NCBI GenBank assembly: GCA_001795455.1
Contig: MGPB01000010.1
Span: forward strand, 1-44,737
Origin: Curvibacter sp. GWA2_63_95
GTDB taxonomy: Bacteria > Pseudomonadota > Gammaproteobacteria > Burkholderiales > Burkholderiaceae_C
Reading direction: 5' to 3'
DNA: 44,737 nucleotides
Below the pieces are notes generated by a model. That model was given only the letters and a program-made list of their open reading frames with translations, was not told the DNA's origin and made no database searches. Positions 25,749-33,995 of this stretch are shown here, in pieces (position 1 is the first letter of the stretch; each line of letters begins with the position of its first letter). The translations under genes and the position numbers were made by a program.

Positions 25749-26797
25749 AACGACGTGCACTTCTAAAATCGATGCCTTTTAGTGCTCTAGCCCTTGTGGA
25801 TATTGCGCAAGCAGCTACTAAAACCATAGCAACCCCCAAGGTGGCAGCACCCTACATCTCGGCGGGCCAGATGGTGCAGGGCCTGCTGACCCAGCACCTG
25901 CAGCCCAGCGCCGCCGCCCTGCAGCAGGCCGCACAGGCGCTGGCGCAGTCTCTGGCGCAGGCCAAGGCGCCCTGGGCCCAGCACCGCACGCTGTGGGTGG
26001 CCACCATGCTGGCCTGGGAGCGGCTGGCGGCGGTGGCCGTGGGGCCGCTGCTGGAGCGGCGCTCGGCGCGAGCCATCGACTTCTGGCCCACCCGCCCGGC
26101 CCAAATCCAGCGCTTGCTGGAAAGCGGCAGCGTCACCCGCGTGCAGCAGTTGGACACCGTGGGCGCCACGGCACGCGGCCTGCCCGCGCTGGAGTGGCTG
26201 CTCTGGAAGACCGACGGCAGCGGCCACGCCGCCGCCTACGCCAGCGTGCTCGCCCAGCAGGTGCTGGCCGAGAGCGATGCCCTGCAAACTGGCTACCAAA
26301 CACTGGCCAACACCGAGCGGGAAGAGGAAGACGCCTGGACTCTGTACGGCGAATGGTTTGGCCAAGCCGTGGGCGGGCTGGACCAATTGCGCATCAAAAA
26401 AATGGTGCCAGACACCCGTGGCAAAGACAGCGCCCCCTGGGTGCGCGGCCTGAGCGGCCAGACCGCCGCCTGCTGGCAAGCCCAGGCCCAGGGCCTGCAG
26501 GCGTTCCTGATCGGCTCACCCGCCGCGCAGGCCGCCGCCCAAACCGCCACACCGGGTTGGCCAGTGGCGGGCAGCCTCCACAGCCTGCTGCTGGGTCGCG
26601 GCCACTTGCGCGACGGCCTGGCCCTGCAAGAGCGCAGCGCGGCCATGCTGCGTGCCGTGCAGTCCGCACGACCCGGTAACCCCGCCTCGGTGCGCGCCGC
26701 ACAAGCCGCGCTGGCCCAGGCCTCAGCACTGGCCAATGGCCTGGCCAGCGACGTGCTGACCATCACCATGGGCTTTACCGACGCCGATGGGGACTGA
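25745..26797 (+). CDS. Second imelysin family protein
   Basis: Exported protein of 350 residues. It starts at GTG 25745, overlapping the previous stop as GTGA; an ATG nine codons later is possible but would lose the basic KRRALLK region. The signal peptide core SMPFSALALVDIAQA is encoded by a reverse copy of the dispersed repeat (residues about 11-29). The body is imelysin-like: WERLAAVAVGPLLERRSARAI, then FWPTRP, and the place of the GxHxxE motif reads GLPALE, with Pro replacing His. That loss argues against a metal or catalytic role of the motif here. It lies upstream of the DUF1513 gene. Confidence 0.88.
   Translation: MKRRALLKSMPFSALALVDIAQAATKTIATPKVAAPYISAGQMVQGLLTQHLQPSAAALQQAAQALAQSLAQAKAPWAQHRTLWVATMLAWERLAAVAVGPLLERRSARAIDFWPTRPAQIQRLLESGSVTRVQQLDTVGATARGLPALEWLLWKTDGSGHAAAYASVLAQQVLAESDALQTGYQTLANTEREEEDAWTLYGEWFGQAVGGLDQLRIKKMVPDTRGKDSAPWVRGLSGQTAACWQAQAQGLQAFLIGSPAAQAAAQTATPGWPVAGSLHSLLLGRGHLRDGLALQERSAAMLRAVQSARPGNPASVRAAQAALAQASALANGLASDVLTITMGFTDADGD
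25775..25830 (-). repeat. Dispersed 56 bp repeat, copy 4, inside imelysin-2 signal peptide
   Basis: Reverse complement reads GCTATGGTTTTAGTAGCTGC, then TTGCGCA, ACAAGGGCTAGAG at the family offsets. It is entirely coding and supplies the hydrophobic core and cleavage region of the signal peptide. Confidence 0.85.
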
Positions 26798-26803
26798 GCC
26801 TGC

Positions 26804-27915
26804 ATGACTGTGTTGCCCTCTCGCCGTGCCTTTCTGGGCCAAGCTGCCGCCGTGCTGGGCGTGGCTTGCAGCGGCATGCACACTTGGGCCGCCACACCCC
26901 CCCCCCGGACGCCCCCCGCGTGCTGACCGCCTGGATGCGCGGCGAGCAATCCTGGGCCGGTGTCTGGACGCCGGGGCAAACGCCGCGTGGCATCGCCCTG
27001 CCCGCACGCGCGCACCAACTGCTGCTGGTGCCCGGCACGCAAGGCACCCCGCTGCAAGCACTGGTGCTGGCCCGCCGCCCCGGTGAATACCTGCTGCGCA
27101 TGGACCCGCTGCGCGGCAAAGCCCTACAGTGGCACACCATGGAAGACGACCGCTACCTCGGTGGCCATGCAGCACTGTCCGCCAACGGCAACACCTTTTT
27201 CACCACCGAGACCGATGGCGACACCGGCCAAGGCCTGATTGCCGAGCGTGACCAGCACACGCTGGAAAAGATACGCGAGTTTCTCAGCGGCGGCATTGGC
27301 CCCCACGCACTGCTGCTGGAGCCCGCAGGCACCCTGATGGTGGCCAATGGTGGCATCCTGAACCTGCCCGAAACCGGGCGCCGCAAGCTCAACATTGGCC
27401 GCATGGATTCCAACCTGACGCGGCTGGATGTGGCCAGTGGCCAGGTGCTAGCCCAGTACCGTCTGGCCGACCACTATCTGAGTTTGCGCCACCTGGCCTT
27501 CGCGCCCGACGGCACGCTGGGCATTGCGCTACAGGCAGAACACCCGCAGCCATTGGACCGTGAACGCGCGCCCGCGCTGGCCTTGCTCAAAGGCGAGGAG
27601 CTGCGCACAGTGGACTGGGAAACCCGTCAAGCACCCAGCGCCTGGGACGGGTATGCAGGTGACGTGTGCTGGGCGGAGGGGCGCTTCTGGGTCAGCGCCC
27701 CCCATGCCGGTTGGCTGGCATCGTGGTCTGCTGCGGGAGACGAGCTACACACCCAGGCCCTGGTGGGTGCTGGCGCGCTGGCCGCCCATAGTGGGCGCTG
27801 GATCGTCGGTGGCGGCACGGCAGCCCTGCTCTACCGGAGCCACACTCCGCAACCACAGCGCTTTGGGGTTCCCCTGCCGTGGGATAACCACGCCGCGTTG
27901 CTACCCCACGCGTAA
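26804..27915 (+). CDS. DUF1513 protein, Tat-exported, broken or switched by a C10 tract
   Basis: Last gene of the imelysin operon. The ATG at 26804 opens a twin-arginine signal peptide (PSRRAFLGQAAAVLG, ending TWAA), but this frame stops at 26924-26926. The mature DUF1513 domain (VLTAWMRGEQSWAGVW through DNHAALLPHA) lies in another frame. The join falls at a run of ten C (26897-26906); eleven C would fuse Tat signal and domain exactly as ATPPPPDAPRVL. As written, the domain could only start at a TTG or similar codon without a signal. Either the tract is variable or slippery, or the assembly has one C too few. DUF1513 proteins have a beta-propeller-like pattern and unknown function. Confidence 0.8.
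26897..26906 (+). repeat. Homopolymer of ten C (frameshift site)
   Basis: Longest single-base C tract in the window, exactly between the out-of-frame Tat signal peptide and the DUF1513 domain. Confidence 0.9.
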
Positions 27916-27997
27916 GCACGTCGCAATTCATGCCAGCGGCCAGCCCCCATTGACCCATATCAAATTTTTTCAGACATTTTTCTTTACACAGAATACA

Positions 27998-28019
27998 AAT
28001 AAGACAGATTCTCATTTAA
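27998..28019 (-). promoter_or_regulatory. Fur-box-like site upstream of bfd
   Basis: The minus strand reads TAAATGAGAATCTGTCTTAT; the left arm TGAGAAT is perfect and the right arm is weak. It ends 36 bp before the bfd ATG. Confidence 0.6.
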
Positions 28020-28054
28020 AATTCATCCATCAATATCAGCTACCCCGATTTGCC

Positions 28055-28270
28055 ATGATTGTTTGCGTTTGCCGCCGCGTGTCCGAGAAAGAGATTGCTC
28101 TGCACGCCAGCGAGGGCAAAGGATTTGACGACATCCAGTTTGAACTTGGCGTTGCGACCCAGTGTGGCCGCTGCGAAGATTGCGCCCGTGATGTGATCGA
28201 CAAATGCCATGCCCAAGCCAGCATCGCCCAGCAAAGCTGGATGCCAATTGCTGTATCCATGTCCCGGTAA
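28055..28270 (+). CDS. bfd: Bacterioferritin-associated ferredoxin
   Basis: Small [2Fe-2S] protein of 71 residues that reduces bacterioferritin to release stored iron. It starts MIVCVCRRVSEKEI, with cluster cysteines Cys4, Cys6, Cys37 and Cys40 (CGRCEDC), the BFD spacing. Length and start match the family. It lies behind a Fur-like site and 5 kb from bfr, with the imelysin operon in between; in many relatives bfd is near iron receptors. Confidence 0.95.
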   Translation: MIVCVCRRVSEKEIALHASEGKGFDDIQFELGVATQCGRCEDCARDVIDKCHAQASIAQQSWMPIAVSMSR

Positions 28271-28290
28271 ATCGACCGCTTTTTTTTGAC

Positions 28291-28317
28291 AGTAAACAAG
28301 AACGCTTCTTGTTTACT
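28291..28317. promoter_or_regulatory. Perfect 12-3-12 palindrome upstream of the siderophore receptor
   Basis: AGTAAACAAGAA, CGC, TTCTTGTTTACT: a perfect inverted repeat 91 bp before the receptor ATG. It shares the GAA-n3-TTC centre of a Fur box but has CAAG arms rather than TGAG. It could be an operator for Fur or another regulator, or an RNA hairpin after bfd. Confidence 0.65.
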
Positions 28318-28408
28318 TGGTTTTAACCCACAGCAGCAAGCCACACCTGGCCGCCGTCCGGCAGCCATGACATAGCCAGCCAGCCCTCTACCCTGAAGAC
28401 TACGCGCC

Positions 28409-30613
28409 ATGCCACACCTTGCCCCTGCTTTCGCTCGCCCATCCCCCATTTACACCGCGCCACTGTTGCCCTTGGGCGCCATGCTGCTTGCCAGTTCCGG
28501 CAGTGCGCTGGCGCAGCAAGCCAATGACGCGGAGGTGAAATCCCTCAAACCGGTCACCATCACGGAAAAAGCGGAAGAAGCCCAAGGCAAGGATTCCGTA
28601 CGTGCCACGACCACCACGATCGGCAAAGGCAAGCAGGACTTGCGCGACATCCCGCAGTCCATCACGGTGGTTACCGAAAAACTGGTGGATGACCGAAATC
28701 TCGACACACTGAAGGACGTACTGCACAACACGGCTGGTGTGACATTCCTTGCTGCCGAAGGTGGCGAAGAGGACATCCGACTACGCGGCTTTTCGCTGGC
28801 CACCAGCGGCGACATCTTTTTGGACGGCATGCGTGACCCCGCGTTTTATGACCGTGACACCTTCAACAACGACCGTATCGAGTTGTTACGCGGCTCTGCC
28901 TCCATGCTGTTCGGTCGGGGATCCACAGGGGGTGCAGTCAACCAGGTCGGCAAACAAGCGCGTGCCATCAACGAGCACGAAATCACCACGACGCTTGGCA
29001 GCTACCAATACCGCAGGGTCACAGGCGACTTCAACATCCATACCGGTGAGGACGCAGGCCTGCGCATCAATGCCATGGTCACGACCGCAGACAATAACGG
29101 GGCGGGAAGTTCCATCGACAAACGCGGCTTGGCAGCCAATTACCGCTTTGGCATCGGTACCAGAGACGAGATTTCCCTGAGCCTGTCTACACTGGAAAAC
29201 AATAATGGGATCAACTACGGCATCCCATTCATCCGCAACTACACTGGTGCCCCCGCGTCAGAAACCTCTCTGGTACCCATCAACCCGAACAGCTTTTATG
29301 GTTTGGACAGCGACCGGAATGACGGAGTCGCAAATATTGGAACCCTGGCTCACACACACCGATTTGACGATGACAGCGAACTGAAGACTCAAGTCCGCAA
29401 AGGTGTGTACACCCGAGATCTTCGCTCCGGAATCATTCGCTTCCAGAACGCCACGACCTTGTCTAATTTTTCCGACGCGACAAGGCTGACCCGCGGGCAG
29501 CAGGCCAAGGTCCAGGACTTTGATTCGATCTATGCCCAAAGCGACTACAGCACCAAGTTTTCTGCGCTGGGCTTCAAGCACGAAGTCATCACTGGCGTGG
29601 AAGTCTCCACGGAAACAAAGCACGTCTATGCTTTGTCGAGCATCACCAAACCAACCACCTCTATTGGAACTCCAGACGACGGTGCATCGGTAAACGAAAA
29701 TTCGCGTAGCGTCCGATTGAGCAATACGTTCAATGCCGACAACCTGGGCCTGTATGCACAAGATCTGATGCAAGTGGCCCCACATTGGAAGCTTCTTGGC
29801 GGCCTGCGCTTTGACCGTATGCGAGGCAACTATGCCTCCTACAGCGCAGCAGGCGTGCTCAATGGCGCCTACCAGCAAACAATCGGCAACTGGAGTCAAC
29901 GTGTTGGAGCGCTATACCAACCCAACGAGCTTAGTTCTTACCACTTTTCGTGGGGTACTTCGTTCAACACTTCGGCTGACACCTACTCTTACAGCGCCAA
30001 CAGTGCAAACACACCGCCGGAGCAGAGCAGAAACGTTGAGTTCGGCGCCAAACTGGACTCGGCGGATAAGCGTTACACCGCCCGCTTTGCGATTTTTCAA
30101 TCCACAAAATTCAATGAACGCAACACGGACCCCGATTCCGCAGCAACCCAGTTCCTGCTTTCGGGAGCACGCCACACAACCGGTCTGGAGATTGATGTCA
30201 CTGGCTACCTGACACCCAAGTGGGAGGTCTATGGCTCCTATATGTGGATGCCGGATGCCATGATCGACAAATCCAACTCCACCAGCAACGGTGCACGCGA
30301 GGGTGAACGTCCCGGTCTTACACCCATTCATAGCGGCACGGTGTGGACGACCTACCAATTCACCCCCGAACTGCGCATGGGCGCAGGTGTAAATTTCCGC
30401 AGCGAACAGTCGCCTGCCACCAATCCTGGATTCATGGCCCCCGGCTACGCCACGCTTGACCTTATGGGCGAATACAAGTTCAGCGAGCGTTATGTTCTCA
30501 AGGTCAATGTCACCAATGCATTGGACAAACTTTACGCCGACTCGCTGTATACCGGCCACTACACCCCTGGCTCGGGTCGGAACATCCAAGCCACGATGAA
30601 CATTAAGTTCTGA
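28409..30613 (+). CDS. TonB-dependent siderophore receptor (catecholate, Fiu-like)
   Basis: Outer-membrane receptor of 734 residues. The signal peptide ends near SALAQ; the TonB box region is LKPVTITEKAEE; the plug reads DIPQSITVVTEKLVDDRNLD and FLDGMRDPAFYDRDTFNNDR, typical of the Fiu/CirA-like catecholate group. The barrel ends with Phe (ATMNIKF). It is followed by the PiuC-type dioxygenase, the usual partner of Fiu/PiuA receptors, and then by TonB-ExbBD. A long palindrome lies upstream. Catecholate specificity is inferred from the plug and the piuC neighbour. Confidence 0.92.
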   Translation: MPHLAPAFARPSPIYTAPLLPLGAMLLASSGSALAQQANDAEVKSLKPVTITEKAEEAQGKDSVRATTTTIGKGKQDLRDIPQSITVVTEKLVDDRNLDTLKDVLHNTAGVTFLAAEGGEEDIRLRGFSLATSGDIFLDGMRDPAFYDRDTFNNDRIELLRGSASMLFGRGSTGGAVNQVGKQARAINEHEITTTLGSYQYRRVTGDFNIHTGEDAGLRINAMVTTADNNGAGSSIDKRGLAANYRFGIGTRDEISLSLSTLENNNGINYGIPFIRNYTGAPASETSLVPINPNSFYGLDSDRNDGVANIGTLAHTHRFDDDSELKTQVRKGVYTRDLRSGIIRFQNATTLSNFSDATRLTRGQQAKVQDFDSIYAQSDYSTKFSALGFKHEVITGVEVSTETKHVYALSSITKPTTSIGTPDDGASVNENSRSVRLSNTFNADNLGLYAQDLMQVAPHWKLLGGLRFDRMRGNYASYSAAGVLNGAYQQTIGNWSQRVGALYQPNELSSYHFSWGTSFNTSADTYSYSANSANTPPEQSRNVEFGAKLDSADKRYTARFAIFQSTKFNERNTDPDSAATQFLLSGARHTTGLEIDVTGYLTPKWEVYGSYMWMPDAMIDKSNSTSNGAREGERPGLTPIHSGTVWTTYQFTPELRMGAGVNFRSEQSPATNPGFMAPGYATLDLMGEYKFSERYVLKVNVTNALDKLYADSLYTGHYTPGSGRNIQATMNIKF

Positions 30614-30640
30614 ACCTTACCGCACAACCCGCCTCACGCC

Positions 30641-31324
30641 ATGCTCCTCCAACTACCCAATATCCTTTCTGCCGACGAAGTTGCCCAGGCCCAAGCCCTG
30701 CTGGCCACGGCGCCGTGGGCGGACGGCCGCAAGGGGACTGGAGAGCTGGCGCGGCAGGTCAAGAACAACGAGCAACTGGACCACGACTGCGAGACAGCGC
30801 GCACCATCCGCGCGATGGTGTTGCGCGGGCTGGACCGTAGCCCGACCTTCTTTTCGGCAGCGTTGCCCAAAAAGGTGTTTCCGCCCCGCCTGAACCGGTA
30901 TGGCGGCGACAGCAACTTTTACGGCAACCACATCGATGGCTCGGTGCGCTACCTGCCGGACGGCAGTGGGCGCCTGCGCACCGATGTGTCGTGCACCATC
31001 TTCTTGTCAGACCCAGAGGACTATGACGGCGGTGAACTCTGCATTGCCGACACCTATGGTGAGCAATCGGTCAAGTTGCCAGCCGGCCACGCGGTGCTGT
31101 ACCCCGGCACCAGCCTGCACCAAGTCAAACCCGTTACCCGAGGCTACCGCCTGGCCTGCTTTTTCTGGATTGAGAGCCTGGTGCGCAGCGATGAGCAGCG
31201 CCGCATGCTGTACGAGTTGGATATGAACCTGCTGGCCCTACGCCAGCAGCATGGCGATAACGCCCACACCACGGCGCTGACTGGCGTCTACCACAATATG
31301 TTGCGCATGTGGGCCGACACCTGA
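30641..31324 (+). CDS. PKHD-type Fe(II)/2-oxoglutarate hydroxylase (PiuC/YbiX)
   Basis: Cytoplasmic dioxygenase of 227 residues. The iron-binding facial triad is visible as His97 and Asp99 (YGNHIDGSV) and His160 (TSLHQVKPV), with the 2-oxoglutarate-binding Arg in [10 protein letters not shown]. It starts [17 protein letters not shown], the YbiX opening. Its substrate is unknown; genes of this family sit next to Fiu/PiuA receptors and affect siderophore-drug uptake. It is 27 bp after the receptor gene, so very likely co-transcribed. Confidence 0.93.
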   Translation: MLLQLPNILSADEVAQAQALLATAPWADGRKGTGELARQVKNNEQLDHDCETARTIRAMVLRGLDRSPTFFSAALPKKVFPPRLNRYGGDSNFYGNHIDGSVRYLPDGSGRLRTDVSCTIFLSDPEDYDGGELCIADTYGEQSVKLPAGHAVLYPGTSLHQVKPVTRGYRLACFFWIESLVRSDEQRRMLYELDMNLLALRQQHGDNAHTTALTGVYHNMLRMWADT

Positions 31325-31357
31325 GCCCTCCGTCCCCCCTGCCGCCCCTCCTCCACA

Positions 31358-32068
31358 ATGTCCACTTCCGCTTTGCCCCGCCCCTACGCGCTTCCTGCCA
31401 TGAGCCGCAATACCACTATTGTTATCAGCGTGATTGCCCTGCACGTGGCGGTGCTGTGGGCCATGCAAGCGGGCCTGCTGCGCCGGGTGGTCGAGGCCGT
31501 GGTGCCGGCCGAAATTCTGGTGGAAATCATGGCGCCACCTGCTCCGCCGGCGCCACAACCCAAGCCCCAGCCGCAACCCAAGGTTGAGGTGAAGGCCCCT
31601 ACCCCCAAACCCGTGACACCAACCCCAACACCCGCGGTGGCCCAGCAGCCCGTCCCTGCGCCCTTGGCGATTGCGCCTTCAGCCAACGCACCCGCTCCTT
31701 CTGCCGCAGCCCCGACCGCGGCGGCTGCCAGCACCAACACCGGCAGCGCTACCAACGCGCCCCCATCACCACCCGCTCCGCCCAAGGTGGAATTGCCCTC
31801 CAGCGATGCGGACTACCTCAACAACCCCAAACCGCCCTACCCAGCCCTGAGTAAGCGTCTGCAGGAACAGGGCAAGGTGGTGGTACGGGTGTATATCAGC
31901 ACAGAGGGGCAGGCCTCGCAGGCCTCCGTGAAAACGTCTAGCGGCTTCGAGCGGCTAGACCAGGCAGCGGTGAACACCGTTCTCAAATGGCGCTACGTGC
32001 CCGGCAAGCGCGGTGGCGTGCCCGAGGCCATGTGGTTTGACGTACCCGTGAACTGGGTACTGCAGTAA
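31358..32068 (+). CDS. tonB: Energy-transducing protein TonB
   Basis: Inner-membrane-anchored periplasmic protein of 236 residues that drives outer-membrane receptors. After a short N-terminus comes one membrane helix (TIVISVIALHVAVLWAM), then a long Pro/Lys/Ala-rich spacer (about residues 60-145), then the C-terminal TonB domain: PPYPALSKRLQEQGKVVVRV and the KWRYVPGKRGG block. The ATG at 31358 is chosen, but the one at 31400 (MSRNTT) would put the helix closer to the N-terminus; neither has a clear ribosome binding site. It is followed by exbB and exbD. Confidence 0.93.
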   Translation: MSTSALPRPYALPAMSRNTTIVISVIALHVAVLWAMQAGLLRRVVEAVVPAEILVEIMAPPAPPAPQPKPQPQPKVEVKAPTPKPVTPTPTPAVAQQPVPAPLAIAPSANAPAPSAAAPTAAAASTNTGSATNAPPSPPAPPKVELPSSDADYLNNPKPPYPALSKRLQEQGKVVVRVYISTEGQASQASVKTSSGFERLDQAAVNTVLKWRYVPGKRGGVPEAMWFDVPVNWVLQ

Positions 32069-32098
32069 TTTTTCTGAATCTTTTTAGTGGAGTAGTAC

Positions 32099-32815
32099 AT
32101 GGAATCGCAACTCGGACTCGTCACCCTCTGGACCCAAGGTGACTGGGTTACCAAATCTGTCGCTGTGTTGTTGCTGGGCATGTCCCTGGCCTCGTGGATC
32201 GTAATCCTCATCAAGGCGCTGGACATTCTCAAGTTCAAATCCCTCGGCCAGCGCACCGAAACGTTTTGGCACAGCGAAGACTTTTCTACCGGCCTGAAGG
32301 CCCTGGGCCCCCAGCAAGACAACCCCTTTGTGCAACTGGCCCAAGCTGGGCAAGAAGCCACCGCCCACCACCGCAACACCCAAACCCAGCTGCATGACGC
32401 GCTGGACATCAGCGACTGGATCAGCCGCGCCCTGCGCAACAGCATTGACGACAGCACAGCACGCTTTCAGAGCGGGCTGGCCGTCCTCGCCTCGGTCGGC
32501 TCCACCGCGCCGTTTGTGGGCCTGTTTGGCACCGTCTGGGGCATCTACCACGCACTGATGGGCATTGGCGCTGCGGGCTCCGCCACCATCGACAAAGTGG
32601 CAGGCCCCATCGGGGAGGCGCTGATCATGACGGCACTGGGCTTGGCGGTGGCCATTCCTGCGGTACTGGGCTACAACGCGCTGGTGCGCGGCAACAAGTC
32701 CATCCTGACCAAGCTCAACCGCTTTGCCCATGACCTGCACGCCTACTTTGTGACCGGTGCCCGTGTGGGCAAGCACCAGGCAGACGGCAAGGTTGTTGCC
32801 ATGAAGAAGGCGTAA
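32099..32815 (+). CDS. exbB: ExbB proton-channel subunit
   Basis: Inner-membrane protein of 238 residues with three membrane segments: AVLLLGMSLASWIVILIKAL (near residue 20), the helix after FQSGLAVLASVGSTAPFVGL, and ALIMTALGLAVAIPAVLGYN. The motif TAPFVGLFGTVWGI is typical of ExbB. It forms the proton channel that powers TonB. It is 30 bp after tonB and 8 bp before exbD. Confidence 0.96.
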   Translation: MESQLGLVTLWTQGDWVTKSVAVLLLGMSLASWIVILIKALDILKFKSLGQRTETFWHSEDFSTGLKALGPQQDNPFVQLAQAGQEATAHHRNTQTQLHDALDISDWISRALRNSIDDSTARFQSGLAVLASVGSTAPFVGLFGTVWGIYHALMGIGAAGSATIDKVAGPIGEALIMTALGLAVAIPAVLGYNALVRGNKSILTKLNRFAHDLHAYFVTGARVGKHQADGKVVAMKKA

Positions 32816-32823
32816 GGCAGCGT

Positions 32824-33246
32824 ATGTCTTTTGGAATGCAAGACGCCAGCGCCGACGGTGAATCCGAGGTGATGAACGAGATCAACATGACGCCCCTGGT
32901 GGACGTGATGTTGGTGCTGCTGATCATCTTCATCATCACCGTGCCAGTGATGAAACACGCGGTGAACGTGGAGCTTCCCACCGCCACCAGCCAGCCCCAG
33001 AACACCAAGCCCGAAACCATCCAGCTCAGCGTGGACGCCCAGGGCGGCTACTTTTTGAACCAGAACCCGGTGGCACCCGACACCCTGCCTGCCGTGCTGC
33101 AGGCCGAGGCCGCCAAGGAGCCCCAGCCCGAGCTGCATATCCGCGGCGACAAGGCTGTGCGTTACGAGTTTGTGGCGCAAGCCATGGGGGCGGCCCAGGT
33201 AGCCGGGCTGCGCAAGATCGGCTTTATCACCGAACCCAAACCCTGA
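32824..33246 (+). CDS. exbD: ExbD proton-channel subunit
   Basis: Inner-membrane protein of 140 residues with a single membrane helix bearing the essential acid, Asp27, in NMTPLVDVMLVLLIIFI, and a periplasmic domain (ELHIRGDKAVRYEFVAQAM). It completes the TonB-ExbB-ExbD energising complex for the receptors in this window. Confidence 0.96.
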   Translation: MSFGMQDASADGESEVMNEINMTPLVDVMLVLLIIFIITVPVMKHAVNVELPTATSQPQNTKPETIQLSVDAQGGYFLNQNPVAPDTLPAVLQAEAAKEPQPELHIRGDKAVRYEFVAQAMGAAQVAGLRKIGFITEPKP

Positions 33247-33258
33247 GGCAGGGCGCCC

Positions 33259-33729
33259 ATGCTGCTGACCCTGAAAACCCGCTTGGACTGCACCGCAGAG
33301 CGCTGCTTTGACGAGGTGCAGACGCCGCGCCTGCTCATGCACATTGCGCAACCGCTGGTGCACTTCACGCCCATCACCCCGCCGCAGCTGCCCGCGCGGT
33401 GGGAGGCGCGGGAGTACGAGGTCGCCATGCACCTGCTGAGTTGTATTCCGCTAGGGCGGCAGATGGTGCGTATCTCGGGCCAGGACCATTCGCAGCGCGA
33501 CGGCCACTTCTCCGTGGAGTTGCGCGACAACGGCTCGGGCACGCTGATCTCGCGCTGGGACCACCGCATCTTCATCCAGGCCGCGGACCAGGGCTGTGAC
33601 TACACCGACCAGGTGGACATCCAGGCCGGCTGGCTTACGCCTCTGGTGTGGCTGTTTGCCTGGGGCTTTTACAAGCACCGCCAACGGCGTTGGCAGCAGC
33701 TGGTCCGCCGGAGTTTTTCGTATGCCTAG
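33259..33729 (+). CDS. Unknown protein between exbD and hemP, SRPBCC-like
   Basis: Protein of 156 residues, not confidently assigned. The N-terminus (CTAERCFDEVQTPRLLMHIA) and the pattern of beta strands (REYEVAMHLLSCIPLG, then RDGHFSVELRDNGSG and TLISRWDHRIFI) suggest a START/SRPBCC-like fold that could hold a hydrophobic ligand. A hydrophobic patch follows near the end (LTPLVWLFAWGFY). It starts 12 bp after exbD and overlaps the hemP start, so it belongs to the iron operon. A haem- or lipid-related role is only a guess. Confidence 0.7.
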   Translation: MLLTLKTRLDCTAERCFDEVQTPRLLMHIAQPLVHFTPITPPQLPARWEAREYEVAMHLLSCIPLGRQMVRISGQDHSQRDGHFSVELRDNGSGTLISRWDHRIFIQAADQGCDYTDQVDIQAGWLTPLVWLFAWGFYKHRQRRWQQLVRRSFSYA

Positions 33730-33913
33730 CGCCCCCAGCCACCCCGGTGGGTCTGCACCCGCAGAGCCCGCAGCGCCACCCATGGCAGCGTCGCAAGAGG
33801 TATTGCACTCCAGTGCTCTGCTCGGTCCACGCCAGGCCATTGAAATTGAGCACAACGGGCAGCGTTACCGCCTGCAGAGCACCCGCTCAGGCAAGTTGAT
33901 TCTCACCAAATAG
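33722..33913 (+). CDS. hemP: Haemin uptake protein HemP
   Basis: Small protein of 63 residues. The C-terminal HemP motif is clear: AIEIEHNGQRYRLQ, then STRSGKLILTK at the end. The N-terminal half is a Pro/Ala/Ser-rich tail. HemP/HmuP proteins promote expression of haem-uptake genes in several proteobacteria and sit with haem receptors. The ATG at 33722 lies inside the end of the previous gene, an 8 bp overlap. Its presence supports haem import as a function of this region. Confidence 0.9.
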   Translation: MPSAPSHPGGSAPAEPAAPPMAASQEVLHSSALLGPRQAIEIEHNGQRYRLQSTRSGKLILTK

Positions 33914-33916
33914 GCA

Positions 33917-33972
33917 TAAAAATAGCTGCTAGCCCACGTCCATCGTGCGCTAGCAGCTATTATTTTTGTAGC
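33917..33972 (-). repeat. Dispersed 56 bp repeat, copy 5, forming a hairpin
   Basis: Reverse complement starts GCTACAAAAATAATAGCTGC with AGCGCA and GTGGGCTAG at the common offsets. AATAGCTGCTAGC and GCTAGCAGCTATT form a long stem, so this copy probably doubles as a terminator after hemP. A partial copy (GTAGCTATTGATTGC) adjoins it. Confidence 0.8.
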
Positions 33973-33995
33973 TATTGATTGCTACACGCCAGACA

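Noticed and set aside
33968..33983. Possible eighth full repeat copy after hemP
   Set aside because: Only the first block (GTAGCTATTGATTGC) is present; treated as a remnant of the adjacent copy.
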